From contig NW_027488635.1 of NCBI RefSeq assembly GCF_050948215.1, forward strand, positions 62,001-126,000: a stretch of 64,000 nucleotides of DNA, read 5' to 3'. This DNA is from Halictus rubicundus. Taxonomy: Eukaryota; Arthropoda; Insecta; Hymenoptera; Halictidae. Shown piece after piece: positions 11,205 through 22,452 of the stretch; within the stretch, counting starts at the first letter, position 1, and each line of letters starts with the position of its first letter. A program made the translations under genes and the position numbers. Below the pieces are notes generated by a model. That model was not told the origin of the DNA, searched no databases, and saw only the letters and a list, made by a program, of their open reading frames with translations.

Positions 11205-12866
11205 TAATTGTTTTATATTAAACATGTAACTAACATATAAATCTTGTGTACAAAATCTCTAATTAATATAAATTAAGAATAATATTAATTGTAATAATAC
11301 GTATTTTATTTTTTCCAATTTTGTAGTTGCAAACTCTAGTTGTAAAAAATGGAAAAGCCGGAAAAATTCGAACAAATACAGATTTCATATTGAAGTTTAA
11401 AAGCGACCAACCTGAATATGAATTTAATAATGAGCTATTGTCATCAACACTATCTTAAATTTTTCATATATATAGCTACTGTTATTATTAATTAAAAAAA
11501 TTTTTTTCATGAATAAATTTTTTTTCCACCTCAGCATCATAAGATTTTTACTAGATGACTTTAAAAACACATTAGAACTATTTTTAAATAATTTCACTCG
11601 AAAACATTCTAGTTTACTCTTTATTTCACCGTTCTACTAATCCTTTATGGGCTGCATTGCAGCTCTGTTTAACACTCTTTGTTTGGCGTCGACCGAAGGT
11701 CGGAGTCGCCGGGGGGCCGGGACCACTCAGAAATGAGCGCGCGAGGAGGCAAGGAGAGACGGGAGAATTAAACCTTTGTCCTTTGGGAAAATGCACTTTA
11801 TTTCACTCGGTTGTACGGCGCACGAGGTGCGAGGAACTCGAGAGTGCGAGAGAGAACGCGCGAACGAGAATCGCGAGCCGGCGAACGTACGGAGATCTTG
11901 CGCGTGCAAACTTCTGCCGTCAGATCGCGAAGAGGAAATCTTGAGCGGCACGAAATGCGTGCCGCCGCGAGACGGAAATCTTCTACGCGGACGCCGGAAA
12001 TCTTGTCGCGAAGCAGAGTGCACGTAACGCGGCGCGGGAGATCGCGAGAATACTGCTACCGAATGATGCGAAATCGCGAGAGTCTCAGAGCGCGAGAGAG
12101 AGAATCTCTACTTAGCGAGACGAGAGCGGACAGACGAGAAAACGTGTTAGAGTGATACCTTGATTGATGAGCGTTCAGAACGTTAAGAGAGCGAGAAGGC
12201 ATACGCAGGTGCCTTAAATAACAAAGACCGTCGAATGTGGAGCACCGTGATTGGAGTTCGCACATCGGACGATCCTTGTTTGTCTCAATTTGAAGGATTC
12301 AAGCTGTGAAATTCGGCCAATGAGAATTGAAACGGTTGCTACGCGGTGTCGAGCAACGGCGACACACGCTCTTGCCGCGTGTTGACATACGCGACAAAAA
12401 CCGTATGAAATAGCGGTCGCCGGTTAGACAATAGGCACCGAATTCCACAGCCTGAATCCGGAACACTCTTTTACAACTCGATACCATAGTACCATCCATA
12501 TTCAAGGAAGAATAATTTTTTGCGACGATCATTGAAAAAACAAAAAAGTTTCCACATTGCAGTACTTTAGTGCGTTTGTGTCGTAGCGCCCAGAACACCT
12601 GCCTGTGTTCTGTGTCCCATCTGGAGTTTTATGGTACGCTAACAATCGCTATGGAGTCGCGAGCAAGACCGTACAAGCGAATGCATCCACAACTTCCAGA
12701 GACCTGCCTCCAAACCTAATTAAAGGAAGGCTAAACATGCAGTGTGCACGAAACTCCTCAAAAGCGGTGCATTCCAGTCGCTCGTGTCATAAACCGCATT
12801 CGATACTTCATCGACAGGGTGATCTTACATATTTCTGTAACAGTTCCTGAACACATTATCATTCAT
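11205..12866 (+). repeat. Dispersed repeat family A, copy 2, interrupted by an L1 LTR
   Basis: Positions 11205-11674 and 12466-12866 are collinear with 24548-24632 and 25224-25790. The L1 LTR at 11680-12465 splits it. The part at about 11320-11420 matches the BED-like relic described for copy 3. No intact gene. Confidence 0.65.
11680..12465 (-). repeat. Solo LTR, family L1 (copy 3)
   Basis: This 786-bp element has ends TGTTTGGCG and CCGGAACA and the target duplication CTCTT at 11675-11679 and 12466-12470. The empty site is visible near 25440. It is a close relative of 1114-1906 in the same orientation. Confidence 0.85.
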
Positions 12867-13009
12867 CTGAAACTGCTTTGTACGGCATTACACACGCCAC
12901 ATAATTTTTATTTTCTCATTTTGTCAAAGTAGTATATATCACAGATTCATACAAGTGTCTACAATTACTTGAAATCCAAAATACAGGGCGTTTCTTTCCC
13001 TGTGACTGT

Positions 13010-13525
13010 AAAAAAAGGACTTTAAAAGAATGTTTAGACAACAGGTGGGCTGTCCTTCCCAAAGGCACCTGTGGTCGATCGAGATGAAACTTGGTGAGTA
13101 TGTAAAACTCAACATTCTGAATAACTTTTTCCTATACACGTACCCGCGGCTCAGCCATAGTTTCGGAGATATTCGCGGAAAACTGCAGCTACTACTACAT
13201 TGAATTTTGCCTATACGTGCACGTCCGAGGCGTGCGTATTGTGTTTCCCCGGTACTTTTCGGAAGTACAGCCGAAGGTATAATTCAAGTTGGTTGCGGTT
13301 AGGTCGTTGAGGGGACGGAGTCGACTCAATGATCTGTTTATGTTTTTTCCGCTAGAAATGCGATACGCACGCCTCGGACGTTCACGTATAGGAATATCTT
13401 CGAAACTATGGCTGAGCCGCGGTTACATGTATAGGAAAAAGTTGTTCAAAATGTTGAGTTTTACATACCCACCAAGTTTCATCTCGATCGGCCACCGGTG
13501 CCTTTTGGAATAATATCCAAAAATT
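13010..13525. repeat. Foldback element with long inverted arms
   Basis: The arm at about 13065-13250 pairs with about 13350-13510. The shared arm contains CGGCTCAGCCATAGTTTCG on one side and its complement on the other, and an inner block with CGTCCGAGGCGTGCGTAT. No coding region was found. The structure fits a MITE or foldback element. Exact ends and target duplication are not resolved. Confidence 0.65.
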
Positions 13526-13699
13526 GTTTAATATGTTACGTTCCGAACAATTATTATTAGTTTCTAAAACCATTTTGGCTTTGTCCGTCGGTAGCACTGT
13601 GGTTGATAATTCTTGTAATTGTGGGATTTCCCTAATTGATCACAGTGTGGCCTTTGACGTTGTATAGCATTCTAGATAATTCCGCGTTAAATGTATTTA

Positions 13700-14829
13700 T
13701 GTAACGAATACCCTTCTTGGAATCAACGCCGTCCGGAAACGTTGCTATGTTTAAGTATTTAGATTAGGATAAAGGCAGAGGTAACGATGCCCGTTCGTCA
13801 CCTTGTTAGTATTAAGCGACCTCGTCAGTCGGACCATAACATAAGGCGAATATACCAACGGTCGAGGAGAGGCTGGCGTTGCGTGGTGTAGAATATGGGA
13901 ACGTAAGGGTGTTCGGTAATTCAATGCAATTGTGGGATCACCCTAACCGGACACACCAAACGTTCGGCTCAGGTATGTTGAGCGTTCAAGGATCTCTTTG
14001 TTTACACGGGCTACGCCGATCGACGACCGTTGGCGAAGCGTACGAAGGAAAGAGAGGAATGCGTAACGCGCGTGATTGGGCCATCGAACTGAGACCCAAA
14101 TTTAATTGGTTAGGTGCGTAGAGAGGGGAGCCGGCCAACGGGCCGAGCTAGCCGAAACGCGACGAGGAATGTTCCTTCTTCGATGTACAAGCGCGAGGTG
14201 CGTATCGAAGTTGTCCGTGAGATCCGTTTAGGCAGAGTTCGTACCGGGTTTTGATTTCACCCGGGCGAAAGTCCTTGATCTTTCGTAAATTAGTTTAGTT
14301 AATCTATGATTCAACTCGTTTTGCCGAGCCTCAGTGCTCGTAGTTTAAGTCTCGGAAATAATATCTTGTAGTAAATTCATTAGCCCCGCGACGGTGATAA
14401 TCGCGTGACGCGGTGTGTAACATCAGGTTTTCATCCTGTTAGTTTCAGGTGAATTCAGCAGCGACCAAATATATTTCTCTCTTTCTGTAAGACGTTTCAA
14501 TCACAAACATATTGTGTTAAGAGAAAGAGACTGTGATTGGTGAGTGTGTATTCCGTTACCATATTTTGTTGCTATTTATTCAGATACCGATTGTTATTTA
14601 TTTATATCTTGTTTGTTATCTATTTTTATCCTGGTTGTTATTTTGTTATATATACATCTATATTTTTACCACTGAAGGGAATATACTATTGTTAAAGTGC
14701 GCTCGATTGTTTCTCAGAGTTTTGCGTGAATATATATACTTATACATAGTTTAACTATTCGAACCCATAGTCTTTATTTAAAGCCTCCTGTTCCTTTAAT
14801 GCTTTGCTCGTCGGGGAAGCAGTGTTACA
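13700..14829. repeat. Possible long LTR-like element without visible target duplication
   Basis: The sequence runs from TGTAACGAAT to AGTGTTACA, the same kind of ends as the GC-rich LTRs here. The flanks (TTTA and GAGG) do not match, so this is tentative. No coding domain was recognised. Runs of TATTTATATCT-like sequence occur at about 14580-14660. Confidence 0.3.
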
Positions 14830-15161
14830 GAGGGGTGTAATTCTTAGACGACTAGAGAGATCCCGCGCTCTCGGTTTAGGATTGTGTCCTTCCGAGAGGC
14901 CGCGTAGTCGTCACAAATACAAAGACGGATATAATCCGATGTAAGTTAAAAAGTAATATCATTGATCTTCTAAGAAGTAATATCATTAACTAAGTTAGGA
15001 AATAATATCATTGATCGAAAAGCAAAACATCATTTATTACATAGGAATGCAGATATCGATAGAAATACAGATATAGTAAATATGTTCCAGTGTTCAAATC
15101 CTGACGACTAACGCATTTTTTAAAAATTTTATTATGTGTTATCATTGTATATTTATATTAT
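14830..15161. other. No gene; 3' fragment of the tRNA-like repeat
   Basis: Positions 15080-15160 match the 3' side of family B (compare 46725-46800), including GTTCAAATCC. The rest shows short ATATCATT-type repeats at about 14950-15015 and nothing coding. Confidence 0.45.
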
Positions 15162-15750
15162 TATTACGAGCCAGGGCTGCGAGAAACGCGAGAGGCCGGC
15201 GAAGGGTTGTTACCCCAGGAATATCGTTTCAATTTGTTAGTTAGGTACGCGGACGCACCCAATGCGTAATCGGGGAGCCGCTAGGATAGTTGATGTCGAG
15301 GACGCACCTGATGCGAAATCAGGGAACCTCTGGGAGGTTGGAGTCAAACGCAGACGCACCCGATGCGAAACCGAGGAGCTACTAGGAGAATGAAACTTCG
15401 TGAACGCACCCAATGCGAAATCGGGGAGTCACTAGGAGAGACACGCGGCGAACCCGATTTGAAAGGAAGGTGGATAACTCACAGACGCACCTGATGCAAA
15501 ACCAGGGAGCTGCTAGGATACGGAAAAACCCAATGCGAAATCAGGGATCCGCTAGGATAGTATAGTTTTCGTGGACGCACACAATGCGGAACCGGGGAGC
15601 CACTAGGTTGGAGAAATCTTCGTTGATTTGAATTTAAGATTAATGTGGGAACGTTTAATTATTAGATTAGGATATTAGGCAATAATTAAGGGTTGTAGAT
15701 TACGCGAGTTAACAAACGAGACAATTATATTCTGAATTGAAATAATTACA
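15162..15750 (+). repeat. LTR-like element with tandem array, family L4 (copy 1)
   Basis: About seven units share the core GACGCACCCAATGCGAAA followed by GGGGAGCCGCTAGGA, with spacers of varying length, from about 15245 to 15610. The same 5' and 3' sequence flanks a shorter array at 17441-17904. The ends resemble an LTR (the second copy starts TGTTACGAGCC and both end TTACA), but neither copy has a clear target duplication. Confidence 0.6.
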
Positions 15751-15948
15751 CTGCATTTTTTCTACATTCACAGTAAATCGTGATCATATCACACTTTTCA
15801 CTCATCGAATATAACATAGCGGAATCGCGTTTGGAAACATACTGATAGTAAATAAGAATGCTGAATAACATTGAAGGACCTTAGTATGTTTACTTTAACT
15901 ACGACCATAGTATGTTTACTATTTCCTACAAGTCTCAACCGTGATAAA

Positions 15949-16253
15949 AGTATTCTGTTTCCATATTTTAGTTTTATACGTTTTTTCTGTCCTTGACCTT
16001 GAATGACCTTGGTCTAATTATAGTCACTGAATTCCTAATGAAAGGGTCTATCATTGTAGGTGTTTAAAAAAGGGTGGTTCCATTTAAAAAGTCAAGGTGA
16101 CCTTGATATCTCCAAAAAAATGACATAAAAACAAAATTTTTTTTTGCTTCGTGTCAGCCCCATTGTACCATTCAACTTTGTCCTTACCATATTGTACGTA
16201 TCTTTAGAAACAACAAAGATATTTGAGGTGCTAACGTTTGGTGACTCACCCTG
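15949..16253 (+). mobile_element. 3' terminal fragment of a DD41D mariner
   Basis: It is about 95% similar by eye to 9068-9370 and ends in the same inverted-repeat terminus ACTCACCCTG followed by TA. No transposase sequence remains. It is either a truncated copy or half of a MITE. Confidence 0.8.
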
Positions 16254-17440
16254 TATATCGGTGGTCTAAACCCGTTTCGCGCAGCCCGGAAGACTTTGGG
16301 GGCGCTGCGAACTCCTCAAACTCCCTACTCCACTATCATTATCAATATACGCGGTAAAACGAAAGTACGGACAGAGAGCATAGGAGAGTGATCACGCCCG
16401 GGGTTTCGGCGTTCCTACTTTCGCGACATCGCCGCTTTAGCATGGCACAGAAACGAGACTCCGACGAGATATTTAGAAAGACTGCGAGCCTTACGGGAGA
16501 ATGTGTCACTCAAAAAATACGGTGATTTTTACTGCTGGCTAGGATAGATTTTGGCTGGAGTAAGAAACAGAAAACCAACGACGGTATCTCGTCTGTGCAG
16601 AAGGCCACCAAGGAAATTCTCGTTGGTGAGAAGGAGAATCATCACGGAACCATATCGATTATCAAATGTTACATTCTCCGACGAACGTATTCGAATTAAA
16701 CAGATATTTTTTTAGTGTTGCTTTTTAAGATTTAAAATATTGTAGGAATAAAGCCGGCTGACTGGTCACGCAGATATTTATTGGCAATATAATTCACAAT
16801 CACGACTTAAATTCTAAAACTTTACCGATTCGGCTATTATTTTCGACAAAAAAAAACCCGACTATACGACTTTCACCATCTATTTCAATCGTTAACTAAC
16901 TCCGATGCCCGTCTGCCCGTTTTTATATAGCGTTCGTCTTATTTATTTTATTTGTTTACTTCCCGGGGCAACGGCCGCTTGTCCTAGCGTTTTTCGAGCG
17001 AACGTCAAAACATCGCATCCCTTGCGCTGTTTTTCAGTTCGCTCAGGTGACTCGCGCCGCGAAGTTTGCGGGGCAACGCCTGTTAACTTTAAACATTTGG
17101 CGGCTCTCGCGTCCCCGCCGCTCACCCTTCATCCATCCACACACACACATCCATTCATTCATCTCACAATATTGAAAGTAAAACTAGTATCAAGGACCAA
17201 AAAGTCATAGAAATATTTTACGTCAGAAATTATTGAAGCATAATTTTAGGAAAAACAATTTCTACTTCAAATTTCATATGAGATATCTTAATTTGTAATT
17301 TATAAATATTTCATGAACAAGCATGATTTCCTTACACTTTTTTTATAGATAATTGTTCCAAGAATCGATCTGTGGGAACAGAAATATAAAAGATAAAAAA
17401 ATAGTTATTACGCGTCAAACAAAAATAATTATGTTATCTC
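16254..17440. other. No supported gene
   Basis: The sequence near 16355-16450 resembles the stretch at 9375-9470 next to the other mariner end. The rest is unassigned. A 101-codon frame at 16905-17210 has a Thr/His/Pro-rich low-complexity tail and no recognisable domain. Confidence 0.4.
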
Positions 17441-17904
17441 TGTTACGAGCCAGGGCTGCGAGCAACGCGAGAGGCCGGCGAGGGGTTGTTACCCCAGGAA
17501 TATGGTTTCAATTTGTTAGTTAGGTACGCGGACGCACCCAATGCGAAATCGGGGAGCCGCTAGGATAGTTGACGTCGAGGACGCACCTGATGCGAAACCA
17601 GGGAGCTGCTAGGATACGGAAGAACCCAATACGAAATCAGGGATCCGCTAGGATGGTATAGTTTTCGTGGACGCACCCAATGCGAGACCGGGGAGCCACT
17701 AGGTTGGAGAAATCTTTGTTGATTTGAATTTAAGATTAGTAAGCCTCGTAACTTATATATATCTTAATTGATACAATCCGAGCGGTAAGATTGTATCGTG
17801 TGGGAACGTTTAATTATTAGATTAGGATATTAGGCAATAATTAAGGGTTGTAGATTACGCGAGTTAACAAACAAGACAATTTATTCTGAATTGGAATAGT
17901 TACA
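17441..17904 (+). repeat. LTR-like element with tandem array, family L4 (copy 2)
   Basis: It starts TGTTACGAGCC and ends ATAGTTACA and carries four to five units of the GACGCACCCAATGCGA repeat. It also has an insertion of about 60 bp (17738-17800) that contains the pair GATACAATCCG and CTTGATTGTATC-like sequence and is absent from 15162-15750. The different number of units shows that the array expands and contracts. Confidence 0.6.
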
Positions 17905-17906
17905 AG

Positions 17907-18562
17907 TGTAATTGCTTGTGTCGCGAGTGAATGTGATAAGTGTACAATTAGAGAAATTGTTACCTAGTGATGCACGGTGTTGACGCACTGGCAATGCGGG
18001 GTCGGAGAGCGATTGTTGAAAGACAAATAGAATATACACGAACTAACGGATTCTATAAGGTTACGTTTGATTCGAAAGGGACTTTAACCCGATCTCACTA
18101 GAATTGACGCGACGTGACTGCACGAGTACTGGACCGCGTCTGAATCTCGACTGAACCGCTTCTCGACTAACCGAAGAGGATGAAAATGAATGGGTTTATA
18201 TACCCTAAAAAATTAGAGGGCACCGTGTCTGTTTTATTCTACGGTCGCATACTCGTATTTGTCGTTTCTAGTGAGTTTAAGGTTTGCAGCTGGATCTTTT
18301 GTTTATAGGGGTAAAACGAAGGGTTAGCCAGGATGTTTCCTATCAAAGACTATCTTGACAAAACATTCCAGAAGGGGATGTTTTGAAGATTTCCATATTA
18401 GGAAATCGTACGGTGCTGTTACTGAATCATGCTTCGTGCCAGCTGCGTCCAGCCGGAGTACAATCATTAAACAAGGGGCCTGTTGGGACGCTTTTCGTTC
18501 TCAGAAAAGAGATTAGAACTTCTAATCGAAATGAACGTGGAGAAACGTCTCCATACGTAACA
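17907..18562 (-). repeat. LTR, family L2 (copy 2), abutting a truncated Gypsy body
   Basis: This is the reverse complement of 6282-6880, with matching ends TGTAATTGC and ACGTAACA. It directly adjoins Gypsy gag sequence at 18563. It is not the LTR of that Gypsy, whose own 3' LTR at 21915 is unrelated. The junction is therefore an insertion or rearrangement. No target duplication was found. Confidence 0.6.
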
Positions 18563-19101
18563 CGCCCACGAGATCGACCGAGGGGCAGCTTCCGAGAACG
18601 TTCATGCTCACCTAGAAGGAGGAACTCGTTCACGCGAAGAAGCACAGGTATTTCGTCAGTCGGGAAAGGGCACTGCTGGTACCACTGGAAGTTCGGGGCT
18701 GATTCCAAAAAATGTAAGGCACCGTGCAGTTTCCAACCGGGAAACGAGGTGACGCGCCACTGAGTGCGGCAATCAGTGACGGTCCTCGGTTTAGCTGCCT
18801 TTTCGTCATCGACCAGCATACGAAGGAAGAGTACCTGGTAGACACGGGTTCTGATCTATGCGTTTATCCACGGGCGCATGTAAAGGGCCGAACCGAGAAG
18901 ACAGAATACGAAATGTTCGCGGCAAACTGTTCAATCATCAGGACCTACGGCATTCGGACGATCAACCTTGACCTGGGCCTCCGGCGTGCCTTCCAGTGGA
19001 GATTCGTCGTGGCCGACGTCTCAAAGCCGATCATCGGAGCCAATTTCTTATCCCACTACGGGCTGCTAGTGGATTTGAGGAACCGCCGATTGCTGGACTA
19101 G
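18563..19101 (+). pseudogene. Gypsy gag C-terminus and aspartic protease remnant
   Basis: The gag tail is Arg/Ser-rich (about 18570-18660) and ends in a Cys-His motif CWYHWKFG followed by CKAPC, as in gag tails of insect Gypsy elements. A frameshift near 18730 leads into the protease, with active site LVDTGSDLCVYP at about 18838-18873 and a flap-like region ending GANFLSHYGLLVDL. A TAG stop at 19099-19101 interrupts the frame before the reverse transcriptase. Confidence 0.75.
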
Positions 19102-19143
19102 ATTACATCACTGTCTACTATCGGTAGGAGAGCAGAGGGCAAC

Positions 19144-20478
19144 ATGTCATCTGTGAAGACCATCCTCGGAGACTCCCCTTACCAACGATTGCTAGTAGAA
19201 TTCCCCTACATCATGCGCTTAACGGCAAACCCACAGATTAAACATGATGTCGTGCATTATATTAATACCACCCCCGGGCAACCAACCTTTTGTAAGCCGC
19301 GTAGACTTTCTCCTAACATGTTCAAGATCGCGAAAACGGAATTCGAGGGTTTATTGAGCCAGGGCCACATTCGACCTTCAAAGAGCCAGTGGGCGTCAGC
19401 CTTACACATGGTCGCAAAGAAGGACAACGGATGGAGGACCTGCGGGGATTATCGCGCTCTCAACGCCCATACAATCCCTGACGGTTACCCTCTACCGCAC
19501 ATTCAAGATTTTGCACGAACGTTGAGTGGAAGCACGATTGGTTCGCGCGTACCATCAGATTCCGGTACATCCGAACGACGTCGCTAAAACCGCGGTAGTA
19601 ACGCCTTTCGGACTGTTCGAATACATTTCAATGCCGTTCGGGTTGAGAAACGCCGCCCAAACGTTCCAACGTTTTATAGACGACGTACTTCAGGTTTAGA
19701 TTTTTGCTACGCCTATTTGGACGATATCCTAGTCGCGTCTAGAAACGAAGAAGAGCACAAGGAACACGTAAGGCTGCTTTTCTCACGCTTAGAGGAATAC
19801 GGGATAATAATAAACCCGACAAAAGGCGTATTCGCCGCGCCCGAAGTGAGGTTCCTCGGGTACACCGTGAATGCACAAGGCGCGAAACCGCTCACGGACA
19901 AAGTAAACGCGATAAGAGAATTCCCTACGCCAAAGACGGTTAGACAGTTACGCCGATTCCTAGGGATGGTTAACTTCTATCGATGTTTCATCGCGAACGC
20001 CGCGAAAATGCAGAGCCCCCTCAACGCGCTTCTTAAAGGGCGAAAAATAAATACATTAAAGAACGCTTTAGCTGACGCCGCATTGTTAGCGCATCCGAAT
20101 AAAAACTCGCAGCTCGCGATTATGGTGGATGCGTCAGACTTCGCGTTATGCGCTACCTTGCAACAGCGACAAGGAAATTCTTGGCAACCACTAGGGTTCT
20201 TTACGAAATCTCTGTCGCCCCCGCAACGAAAATACAGCGCATACGATCGCGAATTATTAGCGGTATACGCAGCTATCAAACATTTCCGTCACGCGCTAGA
20301 AGGCCAAGCATTCACGGTATACACAGATCACAAGCCGATCACATACGCATTCAGACAAAAGCCAGAAAAGTGTACACCCAGGCAATTCCGGTACCTCGAT
20401 TTTATAGGGCAATTTACATCCGATATTAGGCATGTTGGTGGCAAGGACAACGAGTGGCGGACGCATTATCGAGAGTAG
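19144..20478 (+). pseudogene. Gypsy reverse transcriptase-RNase H remnant
   Basis: The 19144-19540 segment carries the RT N-terminal fingers (WRTCGDYRALNAHT). A deletion and frameshift near 19540 remove the start of the catalytic palm. The segment 19545-19698 encodes MPFGLRNAAQTFQRFIDDVL and ends in a stop after another shift. The frame from 19717 contains the remainder of the YLDD active site, the thumb and the RNase H (VDASDFALCATLQQ, TDHKPITYAF). A further shift near 20450 separates this from the integrase region. It cannot produce an active enzyme. Confidence 0.8.
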
Positions 20479-21687
20479 AAACGGTCACAGCGTCCACAGA
20501 TTCGAAAAACTAGCGATTTCGCAAGAGACAGACCGCGAACTAAAAGAGTTACTCGCAGCGCCCGACACCTCGTTGCAATTAAAACGTATTAACCTAACGC
20601 CCAACAAGGATGCCAGCGTTTATTGCGACATCGCTACGGGAACCGCGAGACCATTCGTAACGAAACCTTTTCGAAAACAAGTATTGGCCTCACTGCACGA
20701 CTTGGCACATGGGGGGATAAAAGCAACGGTCAAGTTAGTAAAACAACGATTCGTTTGGCCATCAGCCGAAAAGGATTGTCGCGAATGGGTAGCGAATTGT
20801 AGCTGCTTACAATGTCAACGCGCAAAAGTAAGCAGACATGTAACAAGTCCCGTTGACAACTTCGTCCCGCCGTCCACTAGATTCGAACACGTACACATCG
20901 ATCTAGTAGGACCACTACCGATCTCGAAAGAAAACAGATACTGCCTAACGTGCGTAGATCGCTTCACACGCTGGCCAGAAGCATTCCCACTGGAAAACAT
21001 TGAAGCGGAAACGGTGGCTAGAGCATTTGTCGCTGGGTGGGTAGCGCGATTCGGAACACCCCTACGCACAACCGACCAAGGGCGTCAATTCGAATCACAA
21101 CTTTTCAAAAACCTAAACGCGCTACTAGGTGCAAAACACCTAAGGACAACCGCGTACCACCCAGCGACGAACGGGCTAGTAGAACGATTCCACAGGCAGC
21201 TTAAAGCAGCGATCAAATGCCGCTACCAATTGTATTATTAGGCATCCGTACCGCTCATAGGGTAGATTTAGCGGCATCTGCGGCTGAATTAGTCTACGGC
21301 GCAAACCCGCGACTGCCGGCGTAATTTCTGGTAACCTCATCGGAAAATAACATGGGACCTTCGGAATTCGTAAATCAACTTCGCGAACACTTTCATAACG
21401 TCCGGCCCGCGGAGGCAAGTCGACACGGAAAAAAGAAAATCTTTGTGTTCAAAGATCTGCCGACGGCCACGCACGTATACCTACGCACGGACAGCGTGAA
21501 AAGTTCGTTACAACTCCCATATGAAGGACCGTTCCCCGTTATTTCCCGATCAGATAAAACATACACCATAAGTGTAAGAGGTAAAGAAACGACAGTGTCA
21601 GTAGACAGATTGAAACCTGCGTACATATTCGAAGAAAACGTCACGCCAGAAAAAGCCGAGGAAGAAACGTCATCGCATGTAACATGA
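20432..21687 (+). pseudogene. Gypsy integrase remnant
   Basis: This segment has the zinc-binding HHCC region (HDLAHGG, then CSCLQCQRAK). The catalytic core residues are present: Asp in HIDLVGPLP, Asp in TTDQGRQFES and Glu in GLVERFHRQLK. A stop at 21239-21241 and a shift separate a C-terminal domain at about 21250-21687, which ends SVDRLKPAYIFEE and is typical of Gypsy integrase tails. The core motifs are intact but the protein is broken. Confidence 0.8.
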
Positions 21688-21904
21688 GAGACTGCGAGAA
21701 GTAAGACGGCGATACACGAGCGGCGACTAGTGCAGACGCGCGCAGGCAGACACGTGCGATTCCCAGACTGCTTACAGCTCGGTCGTCGATAATAGAAACA
21801 AGTTTGTAAATAGCGCTAGAGTAAGGTTGTATATAGTTTAGATTTAAGTTAGTGTATACAAAATGAATCATTATCAACAAGGAATTATATATGTCGTTTA
21901 CACT

Positions 21905-21914
21905 GGAAAGGGGG
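21905..21914 (+). promoter_or_regulatory. Polypurine tract of the truncated Gypsy
   Basis: GGAAAGGGGG lies immediately before the 3' LTR that starts TGATGTGG at 21915. This is the plus-strand primer position expected for LTR retrotransposons. Confidence 0.7.
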
Positions 21915-22262
21915 TGATGTGGCGGCCGTTAACCTGTCAGCAAAAACAGCTGCCAGTGAAGGCTAGGAAAGAAACCGAGAACATGTATTCGCGTAAGCAA
22001 ACTCACGAGGCCGCGAGACTCATCGACGTGCGACCACGTAGACGCATCACCCAACGGTCATTAATCCGTCAGCAAAATAGCTGACGGTTGCGATTTCAAC
22101 AAACAGTTCAAACGTCGAACATCTAGAATGTTCGACCCAGCGCAAGTATATAAACGCGAGCGGACGCGCGCTACTGGCTTCGTGTGTGTAACTCCTCAAA
22201 GGAATACCTCTCTCATTAAAGAATAAATCGCTGTGGTTTTCGAACACGTGTAATTTCCTTCA
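21915..22262 (+). repeat. 3' LTR of the truncated Gypsy
   Basis: It begins TGATGTGGCGGCC directly after the polypurine tract and contains AAGAATAAATCG near 22220 as a probable polyadenylation signal. The 3' end is placed at TTCCTTCA (22262) by its CA terminus. This is approximate, because no second copy exists in the window for comparison. Confidence 0.6.
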
Positions 22263-22452
22263 TGTCTTTACCTCTATGTTAGTGACACACGAACTGAAAA
22301 TTTCATCGAAATCAGTTGACTCTGTATCTCTGTATCTGTGCGTTTACTGCCTCCGAATAGCATTATATGGACGAGCCATCGAAAGTTAATTTACTTAGTT
22401 AATACTTTTACCTCGTTACTAACTCTGCTGTAATGATTGCAGTCAATGCTGT

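Larger units (their letters stand above)
18563..22262 (+). mobile_element. 5'-truncated Ty3/Gypsy retrotransposon
   Basis: The order is gag C-terminus, protease, reverse transcriptase, RNase H, integrase, polypurine tract and 3' LTR, all on the plus strand. The 5' LTR and most of gag are missing. Several frameshifts, one clear in-frame stop and small deletions mark it as an old, inactive copy. Confidence 0.85.

Noticed and set aside
15240..15610. CRISPR-like repeat-spacer pattern
   Set aside because: Cores vary in sequence, spacer lengths are irregular, no cas genes occur, and the context is an insect LTR-like element.
16905..17210. 101-codon frame
   Set aside because: Low-complexity tail, no domain, no conserved copy in the window.
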